From contig NZ_CP121666.1 in NCBI RefSeq assembly GCF_029714325.1, forward strand, positions 4,216,001-4,280,000: a DNA stretch of 64,000 nucleotides. Reading direction: 5' to 3'. Source of the stretch: Bradyrhizobium sp. CB1717. Its GTDB lineage: Bacteria > Pseudomonadota > Alphaproteobacteria > Rhizobiales > Xanthobacteraceae. Under the pieces are notes generated by a model. The model did no database searches. It was not told where the DNA came from and saw only the letters and a program-made list of their open reading frames with translations. Of the stretch, positions 9,511-20,045 are shown piece by piece. Each line of letters starts with the position of its first letter. The first letter of the stretch is position 1. The translations under genes and the position numbers were made by a program.

Positions 9511-9927
9511 ATGCGTCACGGCAAGGTTCATCGGAAGCTCAACCGCACGGCCGAACACCGCAAGGCGATGTTCGCCAACATGGCGGCCGCGCTGATCAAG
9601 CACGAGCAGATCGTCACCACGCTGCCCAAGGCCAAGGAGCTCCGTCCGATCGTCGAGAAGCTCGTCACCCTCGGCAAGAAGGGCGGGCTGGCCATGCGCC
9701 GCCAGGCGATCTCCGAGATGCGCGACAAGGATCAGGTCAAGAAGCTCTTCGACGTGCTGGCGACCCGCTACAAGGACCGCCAGGGCGGCTACACCCGCAT
9801 CATCAAGGCCGGCTTCCGCTACGGCGACAATGCCGCGATGGCCGTGATCGAGTTCGTCGATCGCGATGTCGATGCCAAGGGTCAGGATTCCGGCCCGGTG
9901 CAGGAGAAGGAAGCCGAGGCGGCGTAA
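9511..9927 (+). CDS. rplQ: 50S ribosomal protein L17
   Basis: L17 lies near the exit-tunnel side of the 50S subunit. The product is 138 residues: the conserved [21 protein letters not shown]-terminus, the [20 protein letters not shown] core, and an acidic C-terminal extension after residue 120 ([14 protein letters not shown]) common in Rhizobiales. An AAGGAATAG ribosome-binding site precedes the ATG. It is the last gene of the ribosomal block. Confidence 0.98.
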   Translation: MRHGKVHRKLNRTAEHRKAMFANMAAALIKHEQIVTTLPKAKELRPIVEKLVTLGKKGGLAMRRQAISEMRDKDQVKKLFDVLATRYKDRQGGYTRIIKAGFRYGDNAAMAVIEFVDRDVDAKGQDSGPVQEKEAEAA

Positions 9928-9950
9928 GCCGTTTCTGCGGGACAGAATTG

Positions 9951-9983
9951 AAAGCGGCGCCCTCGGGCGCCGCTTTTGTTTTT
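9951..9983 (+). terminator. Rho-independent terminator ending the ribosomal cluster
   Basis: An inverted repeat (AAAGCGGCGCC, loop CTCG, GGCGCCGCTTTT) is followed by GTTTTT. It starts 23 bases after rplQ. The strong GC stem plus T-run is a textbook terminator, and the next gene is on the opposite strand. Confidence 0.9.
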
Positions 9984-10007
9984 GGGGCCAGCGGCGGATC
10001 CGCGAGG

Positions 10008-10984
10008 CTATTCCTCCTTGATCCCTGCCTTTTGGGCGATGTCCTTCATTTCAGCGGTCTCCTTGCCGATCGCTCCCGCCCAGTCGCTGTAGCGCGAGAA
10101 GCCCGGCTCGAAGCCGACCTTGGCGAAGCGCTCGGCCACCGAGGGATTGTTGATCGTCTCCTCCAGGGTCGCCGAGAGCTTGTCGTGAACGGCCGGCGGC
10201 AAGCCCTTGGGAGTGACCACGGCGCCCCATGAGGCGAAGTCGATATTGCCATAGCCGAGCTCGGCGAGCGTCGGAACGTCGGGCAGGAACGGCGTGCGCT
10301 TGCCCGAGAACACAGCGAGCACCTTGACGGTGCCGGCTTCGATCTGCGGCTTCACCGCGATCACGGTGTCGACGTGGTACTGGATGTGCTTGCCGATGAG
10401 GTCGTTCATCGCGGGCGCGCTGCCCTTGTAGGGCAGGTGGACCATCTTGACCCCGGCCGCCGATTTGAACAGTCGCCGGCAAAATGCGAGACGGTTGCGA
10501 CGCCGAAGGACGCCAGCGACAGCTTGTCGGGATTGGCCTTGGCCTCGGCGACGAGCGCAGCCACGTCCTTGACCGGATTGTCCTTGTAGGTGACCAGCGC
10601 CAGCGTGATCTTGCCGACCTGGCCGAGCGGCTCGAAATCCTTGGCCGCGTCGTAAGGCACGCTTTCCTTCACGGCCGCCGGCAGCGTGAAGCTCGAGTTC
10701 GAGCTGAAGAACAGGGTGTATCCGTCAGGCGCCGAGCGCGCGACCTCCTTGGCCGCGATCGTGGTGCCGCCGCCGGGACGGTTCATGATGATCACGGGCT
10801 TGCCGAGCCGCGTCTCCAATTCGCCGCCGATGATGCGCGCGACCACGTCGGAAGCGCCGCCGGGCGGGAAGGGGACGATCAATTGCAGCGACTTTTCCGG
10901 ATAGACCGCCTGAGCCGGTACGGGCGCATTGCCAGCAATCAAGCCGACCAAACCGAGCGCAACCGTCAAAGCCGTTCTGTTCAT
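10008..10984 (-). pseudogene. Bug/TctC-family periplasmic solute-binding protein, frameshifted
   Basis: Bug proteins bind carboxylates or other small ligands in the periplasm for tripartite tricarboxylate-type uptake. Reading from the ATG at 10984, a signal peptide (MNRTALTVALGLVGLIAG, ending PAQA) is followed by the family motif YPEKSLQLIVPFPPGGASDVVAR. Further on, ATVSHFAG should continue ELFKSAAGVKMVHLPYKGSAP. It does so only after a frame change: one base (probably C on the + strand) is missing between 10472 and 10473. The rest (PYKGSAPAMNDLIGKH, FLPDVPTLAELG) is intact to the stop at 10008. With the missing base restored the protein is 325 residues, the family's usual size. This is a recent inactivating mutation or a sequencing error. 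Confidence 0.85.
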
Positions 10985-11174
10985 CGCGTCGTTCTTCCGT
11001 TTCTGTGTGAGCAAGAGAATTCCGGATAGACAAGCAACAATCGTTCCAGTGGCAGTGCACGGTGTCCGCGGGGTTGCAGGAAAGGTGCCAGGCGTCTCAC
11101 TGATTGGTGAGCGCCGATTGCGGCCCGATCCGCGGCGTCCGATATCCCGATCATCAATCTGATGGAGATAGTAC

Positions 11175-11963
11175 ATGAACATCGACCTTTCCGGAAAGAC
11201 CGCCCTCGTGACCGGCTCGACCGCCGGCATCGGCCATGCCATCGCCAAAGGCCTTGCCGTCTCGGGCGCGAGCGTCGTGATCAACGGGCGCGGCCAGGAC
11301 AAGGTCGATGCGGCCGTGCGCAAGCTGGAAGGGACGGGCGCCAAGGTGCGCGGCATCGCAGCCGACGTCTCCACCGCCGCGGGCTGCAAGGCGCTGGTGG
11401 CCGCTCTGCCCGAGATCGACATCCTCATCAACAACGCCGGCATCTTCGAGCCGAAGGACTTTTTCGACATCCCCGACGAGGACTGGAGCCGCTTCTTCGA
11501 GGTCAACGTGATGAGCGGCGTGCGGCTGTCGCGCGCCTACATGAAGGGTATGCTCAAGCGCAACTGGGGCCGTATCGTTTTCATCTCCTCGGAGTCCGGG
11601 CTGAACATTCCCGTCGAGATGATCCACTACGGCATGAGCAAGACGGCCCAGCTTTCCGTTGCGCGCGGCCTCGCGCAGCTCACCCGCGGCACCGGCGTCA
11701 CCGTGAATTCGGTGTTGCCGGGTCCGACCATGTCGGAGGGCGTCGAGACCTTCGTGAAGGATCTCGCGAAGCAAAACGGGCAGTCCGTGGACGAGGCCGC
11801 GGCCAATTTCGTCAAGCAGCATCGCCCGAGCTCGCTGATCCAGCGTTTTGCGAGTGTCGACGAGATCGCGAACATGGTTGTTTACGTCGCGTCGAAGCAA
11901 GCGTCTGCGACCAATGGCGCGGCTTTGCGAGCGGAAGGCGGCATCGTCAATACGATCGCATAA
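11175..11963 (+). CDS. SDR-family NAD(P)-dependent oxidoreductase
   Basis: A classical short-chain dehydrogenase/reductase of 262 residues. It has the Rossmann motif TGSTAGIGHAIA (about 14-25), the structural NNAG motif (INNAGIF, about 87), the catalytic serine in FISSESG, and the YxxxK pair in YGMSKTAQ (Tyr155/Lys159). The C-terminal part (NFVKQHRPSSLIQRFASVDEIANMV in pieces) is typical of sugar or 3-oxoacyl reductase-like SDRs. Substrate cannot be told. A GGAGAT ribosome-binding site precedes the ATG. It is divergent from the frameshifted Bug gene and 9 bases upstream of a DUF1330 gene, probably co-transcribed. Confidence 0.92.
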   Translation: MNIDLSGKTALVTGSTAGIGHAIAKGLAVSGASVVINGRGQDKVDAAVRKLEGTGAKVRGIAADVSTAAGCKALVAALPEIDILINNAGIFEPKDFFDIPDEDWSRFFEVNVMSGVRLSRAYMKGMLKRNWGRIVFISSESGLNIPVEMIHYGMSKTAQLSVARGLAQLTRGTGVTVNSVLPGPTMSEGVETFVKDLAKQNGQSVDEAAANFVKQHRPSSLIQRFASVDEIANMVVYVASKQASATNGAALRAEGGIVNTIA

Positions 11964-11972
11964 GAGCCGCCT

Positions 11973-12269
11973 ATGACCGCTTATGCGATTTCTGAAGTCG
12001 AGATGCGCGACCTCGAGGGATTTGAAGCCTATCGCGCGCTCGCCGCGAAGACGATCGCGCAGTTTGGCGGGCGCTATCTCGTCCGTGGCGGCAAGGCCGA
12101 GCTGGCGGAAGGCAACCTTCCGCCGAAGGCCATCGTCATCGTCGAATTCCCGTCGATGGCGAGGCTGAAGGAATGGTACGCCTCGCCGGAATATGCCGAG
12201 GCGTTGAAGATCCGCGCCGCTGCGCTGGAGCGGCGCTTGATATTTGTCGAGGGCGTGGTGCCAGCCTAG
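11973..12269 (+). CDS. DUF1330 domain protein
   Basis: A 98-residue protein with the dimeric alpha/beta-barrel fold typical of DUF1330: MTAYAISEVEMRDLEGFEAY at the start, GGRYLVRGG near residue 36, and IVEFPSMARLKEWYASPEYA in the second half. The family is widespread in proteobacteria and has no settled function; related folds act as small monooxygenases or stress proteins. It follows the SDR gene by 9 bases, suggesting an operon. A palindromic repeat follows the stop. Confidence 0.85.
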   Translation: MTAYAISEVEMRDLEGFEAYRALAAKTIAQFGGRYLVRGGKAELAEGNLPPKAIVIVEFPSMARLKEWYASPEYAEALKIRAAALERRLIFVEGVVPA

Positions 12270-12281
12270 AGCGCCGGTGCC

Positions 12282-12374
12282 GTAGGGTGGGCAAAGCGCA
12301 AGCGTGCCCACCACCTTGATTGCGCGTGTCGAGGAGATGGTGGGCACGGCGCAAGTGCGCCTTTGCCCACCCTA
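12282..12374. repeat. Palindromic intergenic repeat, GTAGGGTGGGCAAAG family (copy 1)
   Basis: The outer arms are GTAGGGTGGGCAAAGCGC and GCGCCTTTGCCCACCCTA, with an inner pair GTGCCCACCA / TGGTGGGCAC. Other copies lie at 24308, 36411 and 50286, with a variant at 52870. It fills most of the gap between two convergent genes. Confidence 0.85.
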
Positions 12375-12386
12375 ACGAGGTCTTCG

Positions 12387-13400
12387 CTACCACCCCTCCA
12401 GCACGATCTTGCCGCGCGACTTGCCGCTCTCCAGCAGCGCATGCGCGCGCTTGAGGTTGGCGGCGTTGATCGTGCCGAAGGTCTGGTCGAGCGTGGTGCG
12501 CAGCACGCCCTTGTCGATGAGGTCGGCGACGTCGTTGAGCAGATGATGCTGCGCGATCATATCAGGCGTCTGGAACGAGGAGCGCGTGAACATCGATTCC
12601 CAGTGCACCGAGATCGCCTTGCCCTTGAACGTGCTCATGGCGAATTCCGGGGGATCGTCGATCAGGCCGAACCGTCCCTGCGGCGCCATGAACTCCGCGA
12701 TGCTCTTGTAGTGCTGATCGGTGAAGGTGAGGCTCGCCACCAGCGCGACCGGCGGCAGCTTCAAGCTCTCGATCTGCTCCTTCATCGGCTTGCCGTGGTC
12801 GATCACCGCATGCGCGCCGAGATCGAGGCACCATTTCTGCGATTCCGGACGCGTCGCGGTCGCGAGCACCGTGAGGCCGGTGAGGCGGCGAGCGAGCTGG
12901 ATCAGGATCGAGCCGACGCCGCCGGCGCCGCCCGTGATCAGCAGCGTGCGCGGATCGACGCTCTTGCCGGGCACGGCGCCGAGCCGATCGAACAGCAATT
13001 CCCAGGCGGTGATGGAGGTGAGGGGAAGGGCTGCTGCCTGCGCGAACGAGAGCGACTTCGGCTTGTTGCCGACGATGCGTTCGTCGACCAGATGGAATTC
13101 GGCGTTGGTGCCCTGGCGCAGGATCGAGCCGGCGTAGAACACTTCGTCGCCCGGCTTGAACAGCGTGACCTCAGGCCCGACGGCATCGACCACACCGGCT
13201 GCGTCATAGCCGAGAATCTTGGTCTCGCCCTCGGGCGGGGCGGCGCGCTTGCGCACCTTGTAGTCGACTGGATTGGCCGAGATCGCCTTCACGGCAACGC
13301 GGATGTCGCGCCCCTTGGGCTCGGGTTTTGCGGTCTCGAAATCGATCAGTGAATTCGCGTCCTCGATCGGAAGCGACTTCTTGTAGCCGACGGCCTTCAT
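12387..13400 (-). CDS. Zinc-type alcohol dehydrogenase-like / quinone oxidoreductase family protein
   Basis: A 337-residue medium-chain dehydrogenase/reductase. The N-terminal GroES-like domain contains ISANPVDYKVR and ILGYDAAGVVDAVGPEVTLFKPGDEV; the Rossmann part has GGAGGVGSILIQLAR near residue 155. The catalytic and structural zinc cysteines of true alcohol dehydrogenases are not evident, so a zinc-independent NADPH-dependent quinone or enone reductase (YogA/YhdH-like) is the better reading. It is divergent from the HxlR regulator at 13532, a common arrangement in which the regulator responds to reactive electrophiles such as quinones or aldehydes. Confidence 0.88.
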   Translation of the reverse strand: MKAVGYKKSLPIEDANSLIDFETAKPEPKGRDIRVAVKAISANPVDYKVRKRAAPPEGETKILGYDAAGVVDAVGPEVTLFKPGDEVFYAGSILRQGTNAEFHLVDERIVGNKPKSLSFAQAAALPLTSITAWELLFDRLGAVPGKSVDPRTLLITGGAGGVGSILIQLARRLTGLTVLATATRPESQKWCLDLGAHAVIDHGKPMKEQIESLKLPPVALVASLTFTDQHYKSIAEFMAPQGRFGLIDDPPEFAMSTFKGKAISVHWESMFTRSSFQTPDMIAQHHLLNDVADLIDKGVLRTTLDQTFGTINAANLKRAHALLESGKSRGKIVLEGW

Positions 13401-13491
13401 GGCGTGTCTCCATCAGTTGGCGCAGCTTGTCGCGTGCGCCTGGCCTGCTAACTGTCCCCATGGCGTCCATTTGGCAAGTACTGTAAATTCG

Positions 13492-13504
13492 GGGATATAG
13501 TCCC
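13492..13504. promoter_or_regulatory. Possible operator in the dehydrogenase/HxlR divergent promoter
   Basis: The imperfect dyad GGGATATAGTCCC lies 28 bases before the HxlR start, within an AT-richer stretch of the 131-base shared promoter. HxlR-type regulators usually bind short dyads here. The assignment is inference from position and symmetry only. Confidence 0.3.
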
Positions 13505-13531
13505 TGTTTGGATACTATTGGGAAAACACGC

Positions 13532-13909
13532 ATGAAACGGCGCAATTTTGCCCGTCGTCCCGGCTGTTCGGTCGAGGCGACGCTGGATCTGATCGATGGC
13601 AAGTGGAAGGGCGTGATCCTCTATCACCTGCAGAGCGGAACCCAGCGCTTCGGCGAATTGCGCCGCCGGATGCCCGGCATCACCCAGCGCATGCTGACCA
13701 AACAGCTTCGCGCGCTGGAGGAGGACAAGCTCGTCATCCGCAAGGTCTATGCCGAGGTGCCGCCGCGGGTGGAGTACTGCCTCTCCGAGCTCGGCGAGAG
13801 CCTCAAGCCTGTGATCGATATTTTGAAGGCCTGGGGCGAGAGCCATCAGCAGCGGCTGTCCTGCGCGCCGCCGCCGGTGGTCGTGAAGAAGCCGAAGCGG
13901 GCGGCGTGA
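13532..13909 (+). CDS. HxlR-family winged-helix transcriptional regulator
   Basis: A 125-residue regulator. It has the HxlR hallmarks: a cysteine near the N-terminus (RRPGCSVEATLDLIDGKWK), the ILYHLQSGTQRFGELRRRMPGI helix region, MLTKQLRALEEDKLVIRKVY as recognition helix and wing start, and VEYCLSELGESLKPVID. The ATG at 13532 is preferred over a TTG at 13508 that adds eight residues. The single conserved N-terminal cysteine suggests redox or electrophile sensing as in QorR/YodB relatives (family knowledge). It is divergent from the dehydrogenase it probably controls. Confidence 0.9.
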   Translation: MKRRNFARRPGCSVEATLDLIDGKWKGVILYHLQSGTQRFGELRRRMPGITQRMLTKQLRALEEDKLVIRKVYAEVPPRVEYCLSELGESLKPVIDILKAWGESHQQRLSCAPPPVVVKKPKRAA

Positions 13910-13950
13910 GTATCCGGGAGCGGTCCCTGCCGCTCCCGGACGATATCGTG

Positions 13951-15564
13951 TCAGAACGCGAACTGCGTGCGCATCGCGACCGCGTCGAATTTCGAGCCGA
14001 CATTGGCGCTCGAGACCGCTGACGCCTGCCTGGAGATGTCGCCATGCAGGTAGTCCAGCATGAAGCGGACGTTGCCGTTGACGTACCAGTTGAGCGCCAG
14101 GGTGTAGACGTTCTGCCGGCCACCGGCGACGCCGTTGGCGGTCGCGAGCTGGTCGTTGAGGTCGATCGTCGAGAAGCGTCCCGCGATCTCCCACGCGCCC
14201 CAGCCGCCGCCATCGAGCGAGAACGGATGCGCCGGCTTGATGCCGCCATAGGCGGCGTTGCCGGCGTTGTAGGTGTGGGTCTCACCCGTCAGCACGTAAC
14301 CTGCCTGAGCATAGCCGCCCTGGAATTTCAGGCTCGGTGCGCCGACCAGCGGAACGCTGGTGTTGGCGGTGCGGTCGACATTGTACCAGAAATACTCGCC
14401 CTGCACGATGAACGGCCCGTAGGTTGCCGCGGCTTCGAGGCTGTAGACCTGCGCGCCCGAGACATTGGCGATCGCGCCGGTCGAGATCAAAGTGGTCGGG
14501 TCGAGACGCAATTCGGGACGATCGCTCAGCGTCACCGTCTGGGTGTTGGCGATCAGGTTGCGCGGCGGCTGGATCAGCCATTGCGCGTCGGCGCCGATAT
14601 GCACCGAGTAGTCCTTGCCGCTGATCGGGTTGCCGGCAACACGCGCCACCGCGCCATATTGCTCGCTCGTGCCCGCAGGCGCCGCGCTCGAGGCGGAATG
14701 GATCGCGCCGGTCGAGGGCCCCGTGACGTAGCCGCCGATCCAGAGCTGATCGTTGTACCAGCGCGTACCGGCGGCGGAGCGGAAGTCGCCGGCGGCGATG
14801 TTGGTGGCGACCACGCCGGGTGAGGCGCGCTCCATGAACAGGATGTCGTTGGAGCTCGTGGCCTCGTCCAGAGTGTAAGGCAGGTCCATGATGCCGGCCT
14901 CGACCGCCATGCGCCCGCCGAACGGTTTCAGGCCCGTGTAGCTGATATAGGCGTTCTCCACGCCGGAGACGCCGCCGCCCGGCAGCGAGCCCGCGGCGGC
15001 GCCGCCGAATCCGTCGGAGGAGCCGCCGAAGTCGTAGATCAGCGCGAAATTCCAGTCGTGGAAGAACTTGCCGGTCACGCCGATGCGCGCGCGGCGGACG
15101 TTCTCGCCGCTGTCCAGCTTTTGCGGCACGGTGGCCGCGGTGTTGGGACGATAATCATAGCCGCCAATGTCGTAGTGCAACCGGCTGGTGATGGCGACGC
15201 AGTTGGCCTGGTCGGCGGTGCAGATGGTTGGCCGGTTGTTCGGCATCGTGACGACGACGCCGGAGGCGGGCGCCGGTCCCTTGAGCGGGATTGCCGCGTT
15301 GGCGTTGGCGACCACCGCCTTGGCTTCCGAGCGCGCTTCGGCCTTCGCCTCAGCCTTGGCTTCGGCTTTCGCCTTCGCCGTGGCCGCCGTGTTTGCCGCG
15401 GTCTGGCTCTGCAGCTTGTCGAGCTTCTGCTCGAGTAGCTTCAGCTGTTGCTTCAGCAGCGCAATTTCCTGCTCACTGTTGCTGGCCGATTGGGCCTGGG
15501 CCTGCGAGGCCGCCAGCGCGCCGGCGAGACCAATCGCCGTGGCTGCAAGTCTTGTCCTGCTCAC
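13951..15564 (-). CDS. Outer-membrane porin (OprO/OprP-type) with N-terminal coiled coil
   Basis: A 537-residue outer-membrane beta-barrel. The GTG at 15564 has a GGAGGCG ribosome-binding site and gives a clear signal peptide (TRLAATAIGLAGALAASQAQAQ); the longer open frame upstream is not used. Residues about 28-60 form a leucine/lysine coiled coil (EQEIALLKQQLKLLEQKLDK), followed by an AKAEAKAEA-type repeat. The barrel has phosphate-selective-porin-like stretches (RRARIGVTGKFFHDWNFALIYDFGG in pieces; NWYVNGNVRFMLDYLHG) and ends in phenylalanine (QFAF), the usual BAM recognition residue. Ligand specificity cannot be read. Confidence 0.9.
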   Translation of the reverse strand: MSRTRLAATAIGLAGALAASQAQAQSASNSEQEIALLKQQLKLLEQKLDKLQSQTAANTAATAKAKAEAKAEAKAEARSEAKAVVANANAAIPLKGPAPASGVVVTMPNNRPTICTADQANCVAITSRLHYDIGGYDYRPNTAATVPQKLDSGENVRRARIGVTGKFFHDWNFALIYDFGGSSDGFGGAAAGSLPGGGVSGVENAYISYTGLKPFGGRMAVEAGIMDLPYTLDEATSSNDILFMERASPGVVATNIAAGDFRSAAGTRWYNDQLWIGGYVTGPSTGAIHSASSAAPAGTSEQYGAVARVAGNPISGKDYSVHIGADAQWLIQPPRNLIANTQTVTLSDRPELRLDPTTLISTGAIANVSGAQVYSLEAAATYGPFIVQGEYFWYNVDRTANTSVPLVGAPSLKFQGGYAQAGYVLTGETHTYNAGNAAYGGIKPAHPFSLDGGGWGAWEIAGRFSTIDLNDQLATANGVAGGRQNVYTLALNWYVNGNVRFMLDYLHGDISRQASAVSSANVGSKFDAVAMRTQFAF

Positions 15565-15885
15565 GTTACGCCTCCATCGTTTGACGAACTTCCCCAAGTC
15601 ACTTCCCAAGTCGCGAACGGAGAGCCTAGGTGGGGTCGATGACTGCCCCGCGACGCTGCGCCCGGTTGCGCGGTTCCCACTGATGCAAATTCGCCGCAAC
15701 CGAATCCGCTTCTCACCAGAATGCTGGATGATGCGCATCATGCCAATGGACAGTCGCTCCAAATTGCCGATTCGCACGCGGGGCTTGCAGGCCGGACACA
15801 CCGGGGAGCCGAATATTGCCGCCCGGCGCCCTTCTATTGCCTGGCGAACGCGCCTATATTCCGTCGTCTTTTCCGAGAGGTAGGA
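15565..15885. promoter_or_regulatory. Divergent promoter region between porin and htrA-type gene
   Basis: No gene is convincing in these 321 bases. It must hold the promoters of both flanking genes. It contains the perfect 14-bp palindrome ATGATGCGCATCAT (15728-15741), a possible operator, about 165 bases upstream of either start. An in-frame extension of the protease gene to 15721 exists but reads as non-coding. Confidence 0.55.
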
Positions 15886-17291
<1,406 letters not shown>

Positions 17292-17295
<4 letters not shown>

Positions 17296-18629
17296 GTCCG
17301 AAGCGACCACAGGAGACGCCAACGCTCTTCGCCGCGGCGGGGCTCGATCACGAGGCCCCGCATCCGCTGCCGGATCGCTTGCGTCCGCGTGCGCTGTCGG
17401 AGGTCGTCGGCCAGGATCACATCCTCGGCCCCGACGGCGCGCTGACGCGCATGCTGGAGACGCGCACGCTGGGCTCGCTGGTGTTCTGGGGCCCGCCCGG
17501 CACCGGCAAGACCACGGTGGCGCGGTTGCTGGCGGACGCCACCGATCTGCACTTCGAGCAGATCTCCGCGGTGTTCTCCGGTGTTGCCGACCTCAAGAAA
17601 GCGTTCGACGCCGCGCGCGCCCGCCGCGAGATGGGCAAGGGCACGCTGCTGTTCGTCGACGAGGTACATCGCTTCAACCGCGCCCAGCAGGATTCGTTTC
17701 TGCCCGTGATGGAAGACGGCACGGTGGTGATGGTCGGCGCCACCACCGAAAACCCGTCCTTCGAGCTCAACGCGGCGTTGCTCTCTCGCGCGCGCGTGCT
17801 GGTGTTCCGCTCGCTCGACGCCGCCGCGATCGAAAAGCTGTTCGCGCATGCCGAGGCGGTCGAGGGCAGGAAGCTGCCGCTGGACGCCGAAGCGCGCGCG
17901 GTGCTGGTGCGCATGGCCGATGGCGACGGCCGCGCGTCGCTGACGCTCGCCGAGGAGGTCTGGCGTTCGGCGCGAGCGGACGAGATTTTCAACGCCGCGC
18001 AGTTGCAGGACATCCTGCAGCGCCGCGCGCCGATCTACGACAAGTCGGCCGACGGTCACTACAATCTGATCTCGGCGCTGCATAAATCGGTGCGCGGCTC
18101 CGATCCCGACGCCGCGCTGTATTATCTCGCGCGCATGCTGGATGCCGGCGAAGACCCGCTGTTCCTTGCCCGCCGCGTCGTGCGCATGGCGGTCGAGGAC
18201 ATCGGTCTTGCCGATCCGCAGGCGCTCGTCGTCGCCAATGCCGCCAAGGACGCCTTCGACTTCCTCGGCCATCCCGAGGGCGAGCTCGCCATCGCGCAAG
18301 CCGTGGTCTATCTCGCCACCGCGCCGAAATCGAACGCGGTCTACGCCGCCTTCGGCACGGCGATGCAGGTCGCCAAGCAGGCCGGCTCGCTGCTGCCGCC
18401 CAAACACATCCTCAATTCGCCGACCAAGCTGATGAAGTCGGAAGGCTACGGCACCGGTTACGAATACGACCACGACACCCCGGATGCCTTCTCCGGCCAG
18501 GACTACTTCCCGGAAGCCCTGGGCCGCCAGACCTTCTACGACCCGCCCGAGCGCGGCTTCGAGCGGGAGATCAGGAAACGGCTGGATTACTGGGCCAAGC
18601 TGCGCAAGGAGCGGGGCGGCTCGCGCTAG
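17292..18629 (+). CDS. rarA: Replication-associated recombination protein A (AAA+ ATPase)
   Basis: RarA/MgsA acts at stalled replication forks and is related to clamp-loader ATPases. The product is 445 residues. Walker A GPPGTGKT is at about 67-74, Walker B LLFVDEVHRF near 120, sensor-1 GATTENPSFELN, and the arginine-finger region ALLSRARVLVF follows. The C-terminal tetramerisation region includes DGHYNLISALHKSVRGSDPDAALYYL in pieces and GYGTGYEYDHD. It overlaps the protease gene upstream. The pseudouridine synthase follows after 52 bases. Confidence 0.96.
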
Positions 18630-18681
18630 AGGCGGCCATTTCGTCGTGACGGAAGGCCGCTTTTAGGGTACGCAGGCATTC

Positions 18682-19920
18682 ATGAGCCGCCGCATCAAGA
18701 GAATGAATCCAAAGCCCCGTTCGCGTGACGAGCGCGATGACGCACGCCCGCATCAGGCGCGCAGCGCGAAGAAGGCCGGGCCGCGTCCGGGGGGCAAGCC
18801 CGGCAGCAAGCCGCCGCGCTTTGCCGGCGAGCGCGCCGAGCGGCGTGGCCCCGAGCGTGCCGAGCGGCGGCCGTCCAAAGCCGCCCAGGAAAGGCCTGCG
18901 CCGGAGAAGCCGGTCGAGGCGCTGCTGCCGACCAAGGTGCAGACCGTCACAGTCACGGCCGACGAGAACAACATGCGCGTCGACCGCTTCCTCGAGGCGC
19001 GCTTTCCCGGTCTGTCATTCTCCCACATCCAGCGCGTCGTCCGCAAAGGCGAGCTGCGCGTCGACGGCAAGCGCGTCGACAGCAAGGACCGGCTGGAGGA
19101 GGGACAGAGCGTCCGCATTCCGCCGCTGAAGCTCGACACGCCGAAGGCGGTCGGCGAGCTTTCGGAGGCCGCGCAGAAGACGCTCAAGGCGCTGAAGGAG
19201 ATGACGATCTACGAGGACGACGACGTCCTCGTGCTGAACAAGCCGGCGGGCCTTGCCGTGCAGGGCGGTTCGGGGATGACGCGGCATATCGACCAGATGC
19301 TGGAGGTGATGCGCGATGCCAAGGGCCAGAAGCCGCGCCTCGTGCACCGCATCGACCGCGAGACCTCGGGCTGTCTCCTGATCGCCAAGACGCGCTTTGC
19401 CGCCTCGCATCTGACCGGGGCCTTCCGCTCGCGCTCGGCGCGAAAAGTCTATTGGGCACTGGTGCCGGGCCTGCCGAAGCCCAAGCAGGGCCGCATCTCG
19501 ACCTTCCTTGCCAAGGAGGAGAGCGAGGACGACACCATCATGCGCATCGCCCAGCATGGCGACGAGGGCGCCAGCCACGCGGTGACGTATTACGCGGTGG
19601 TCGAGACCGCCGGCAACAAGCTGACCTGGGTGTCGCTGAAGCCGGTGACGGGCCGCACCCACCAGCTCCGCGCCCACATGGAGCATATCGGCCATCCCAT
19701 CGTCGGCGATCCCAAATATTTCAACATCGAGAACTGGCAACTGCCGGGCGGCCTGCAAAACCGCCTGCATCTGCTCGCGCGCCGCATCGTCATTCCGCAT
19801 CCGCGCGGCGGCGTGATCGACGCCACCGCGCCGCTGCCGCCGCATATGCAGCAGTCGTGGAATCTGCTTGGGCTCGATGCCAGCCGGTTCGACCCGATCG
19901 AGAACGCGCCGGAGGAGTAG
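18682..19920 (+). CDS. RluA/RluC-family pseudouridine synthase with basic N-terminal extension
   Basis: Converts specific uridines of rRNA to pseudouridine. Of 412 residues, about 1-85 are a low-complexity arginine/proline/lysine-rich extension (GKPGSKPPRFAGERAERRG and similar). An S4 RNA-binding domain follows (about 92-150: MRVDRFLEARFPGLSFSHIQ, GELRVDGKRV). The catalytic domain has HRIDRETSG with the catalytic aspartate at about 225, and VSLKPVTGRTHQLRAHMEHIGHP in pieces. Organisation matches RluC. A start at 18703 (MNPKPRS) is also possible. It forms a same-strand run with htrA-type and rarA genes. Confidence 0.92.
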   Translation: MSRRIKRMNPKPRSRDERDDARPHQARSAKKAGPRPGGKPGSKPPRFAGERAERRGPERAERRPSKAAQERPAPEKPVEALLPTKVQTVTVTADENNMRVDRFLEARFPGLSFSHIQRVVRKGELRVDGKRVDSKDRLEEGQSVRIPPLKLDTPKAVGELSEAAQKTLKALKEMTIYEDDDVLVLNKPAGLAVQGGSGMTRHIDQMLEVMRDAKGQKPRLVHRIDRETSGCLLIAKTRFAASHLTGAFRSRSARKVYWALVPGLPKPKQGRISTFLAKEESEDDTIMRIAQHGDEGASHAVTYYAVVETAGNKLTWVSLKPVTGRTHQLRAHMEHIGHPIVGDPKYFNIENWQLPGGLQNRLHLLARRIVIPHPRGGVIDATAPLPPHMQQSWNLLGLDASRFDPIENAPEE

Positions 19921-19930
19921 GGGTACCCCC

Positions 19931-20015
19931 GTCATTGCGAGGAGCTCTTGCGACGAAGCAATCCGGACTGCCTCCGCGGAAAGATTCTGGATTGCTTCGC
20001 TGCGCTCGCAATGAC
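19931..20015. repeat. Palindromic repeat, GTCATTGCGAG...CGAAGCAATCC family (copy 1)
   Basis: The left arm GTCATTGCGAGGAGCTCTT, then GCGACGAAGCAATCC, is mirrored by GGATTGCTTCGCTGCGCT then CGCAATGAC. A GC-rich centre CCTCCGCGGAAAG separates the arms. Related copies are at 41936, 45084 and 50934, with a half copy at 24220. Confidence 0.88.
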
Positions 20016-20045
20016 GGTGCGGAAACAGCAGTGGTTGGCCTTCCT

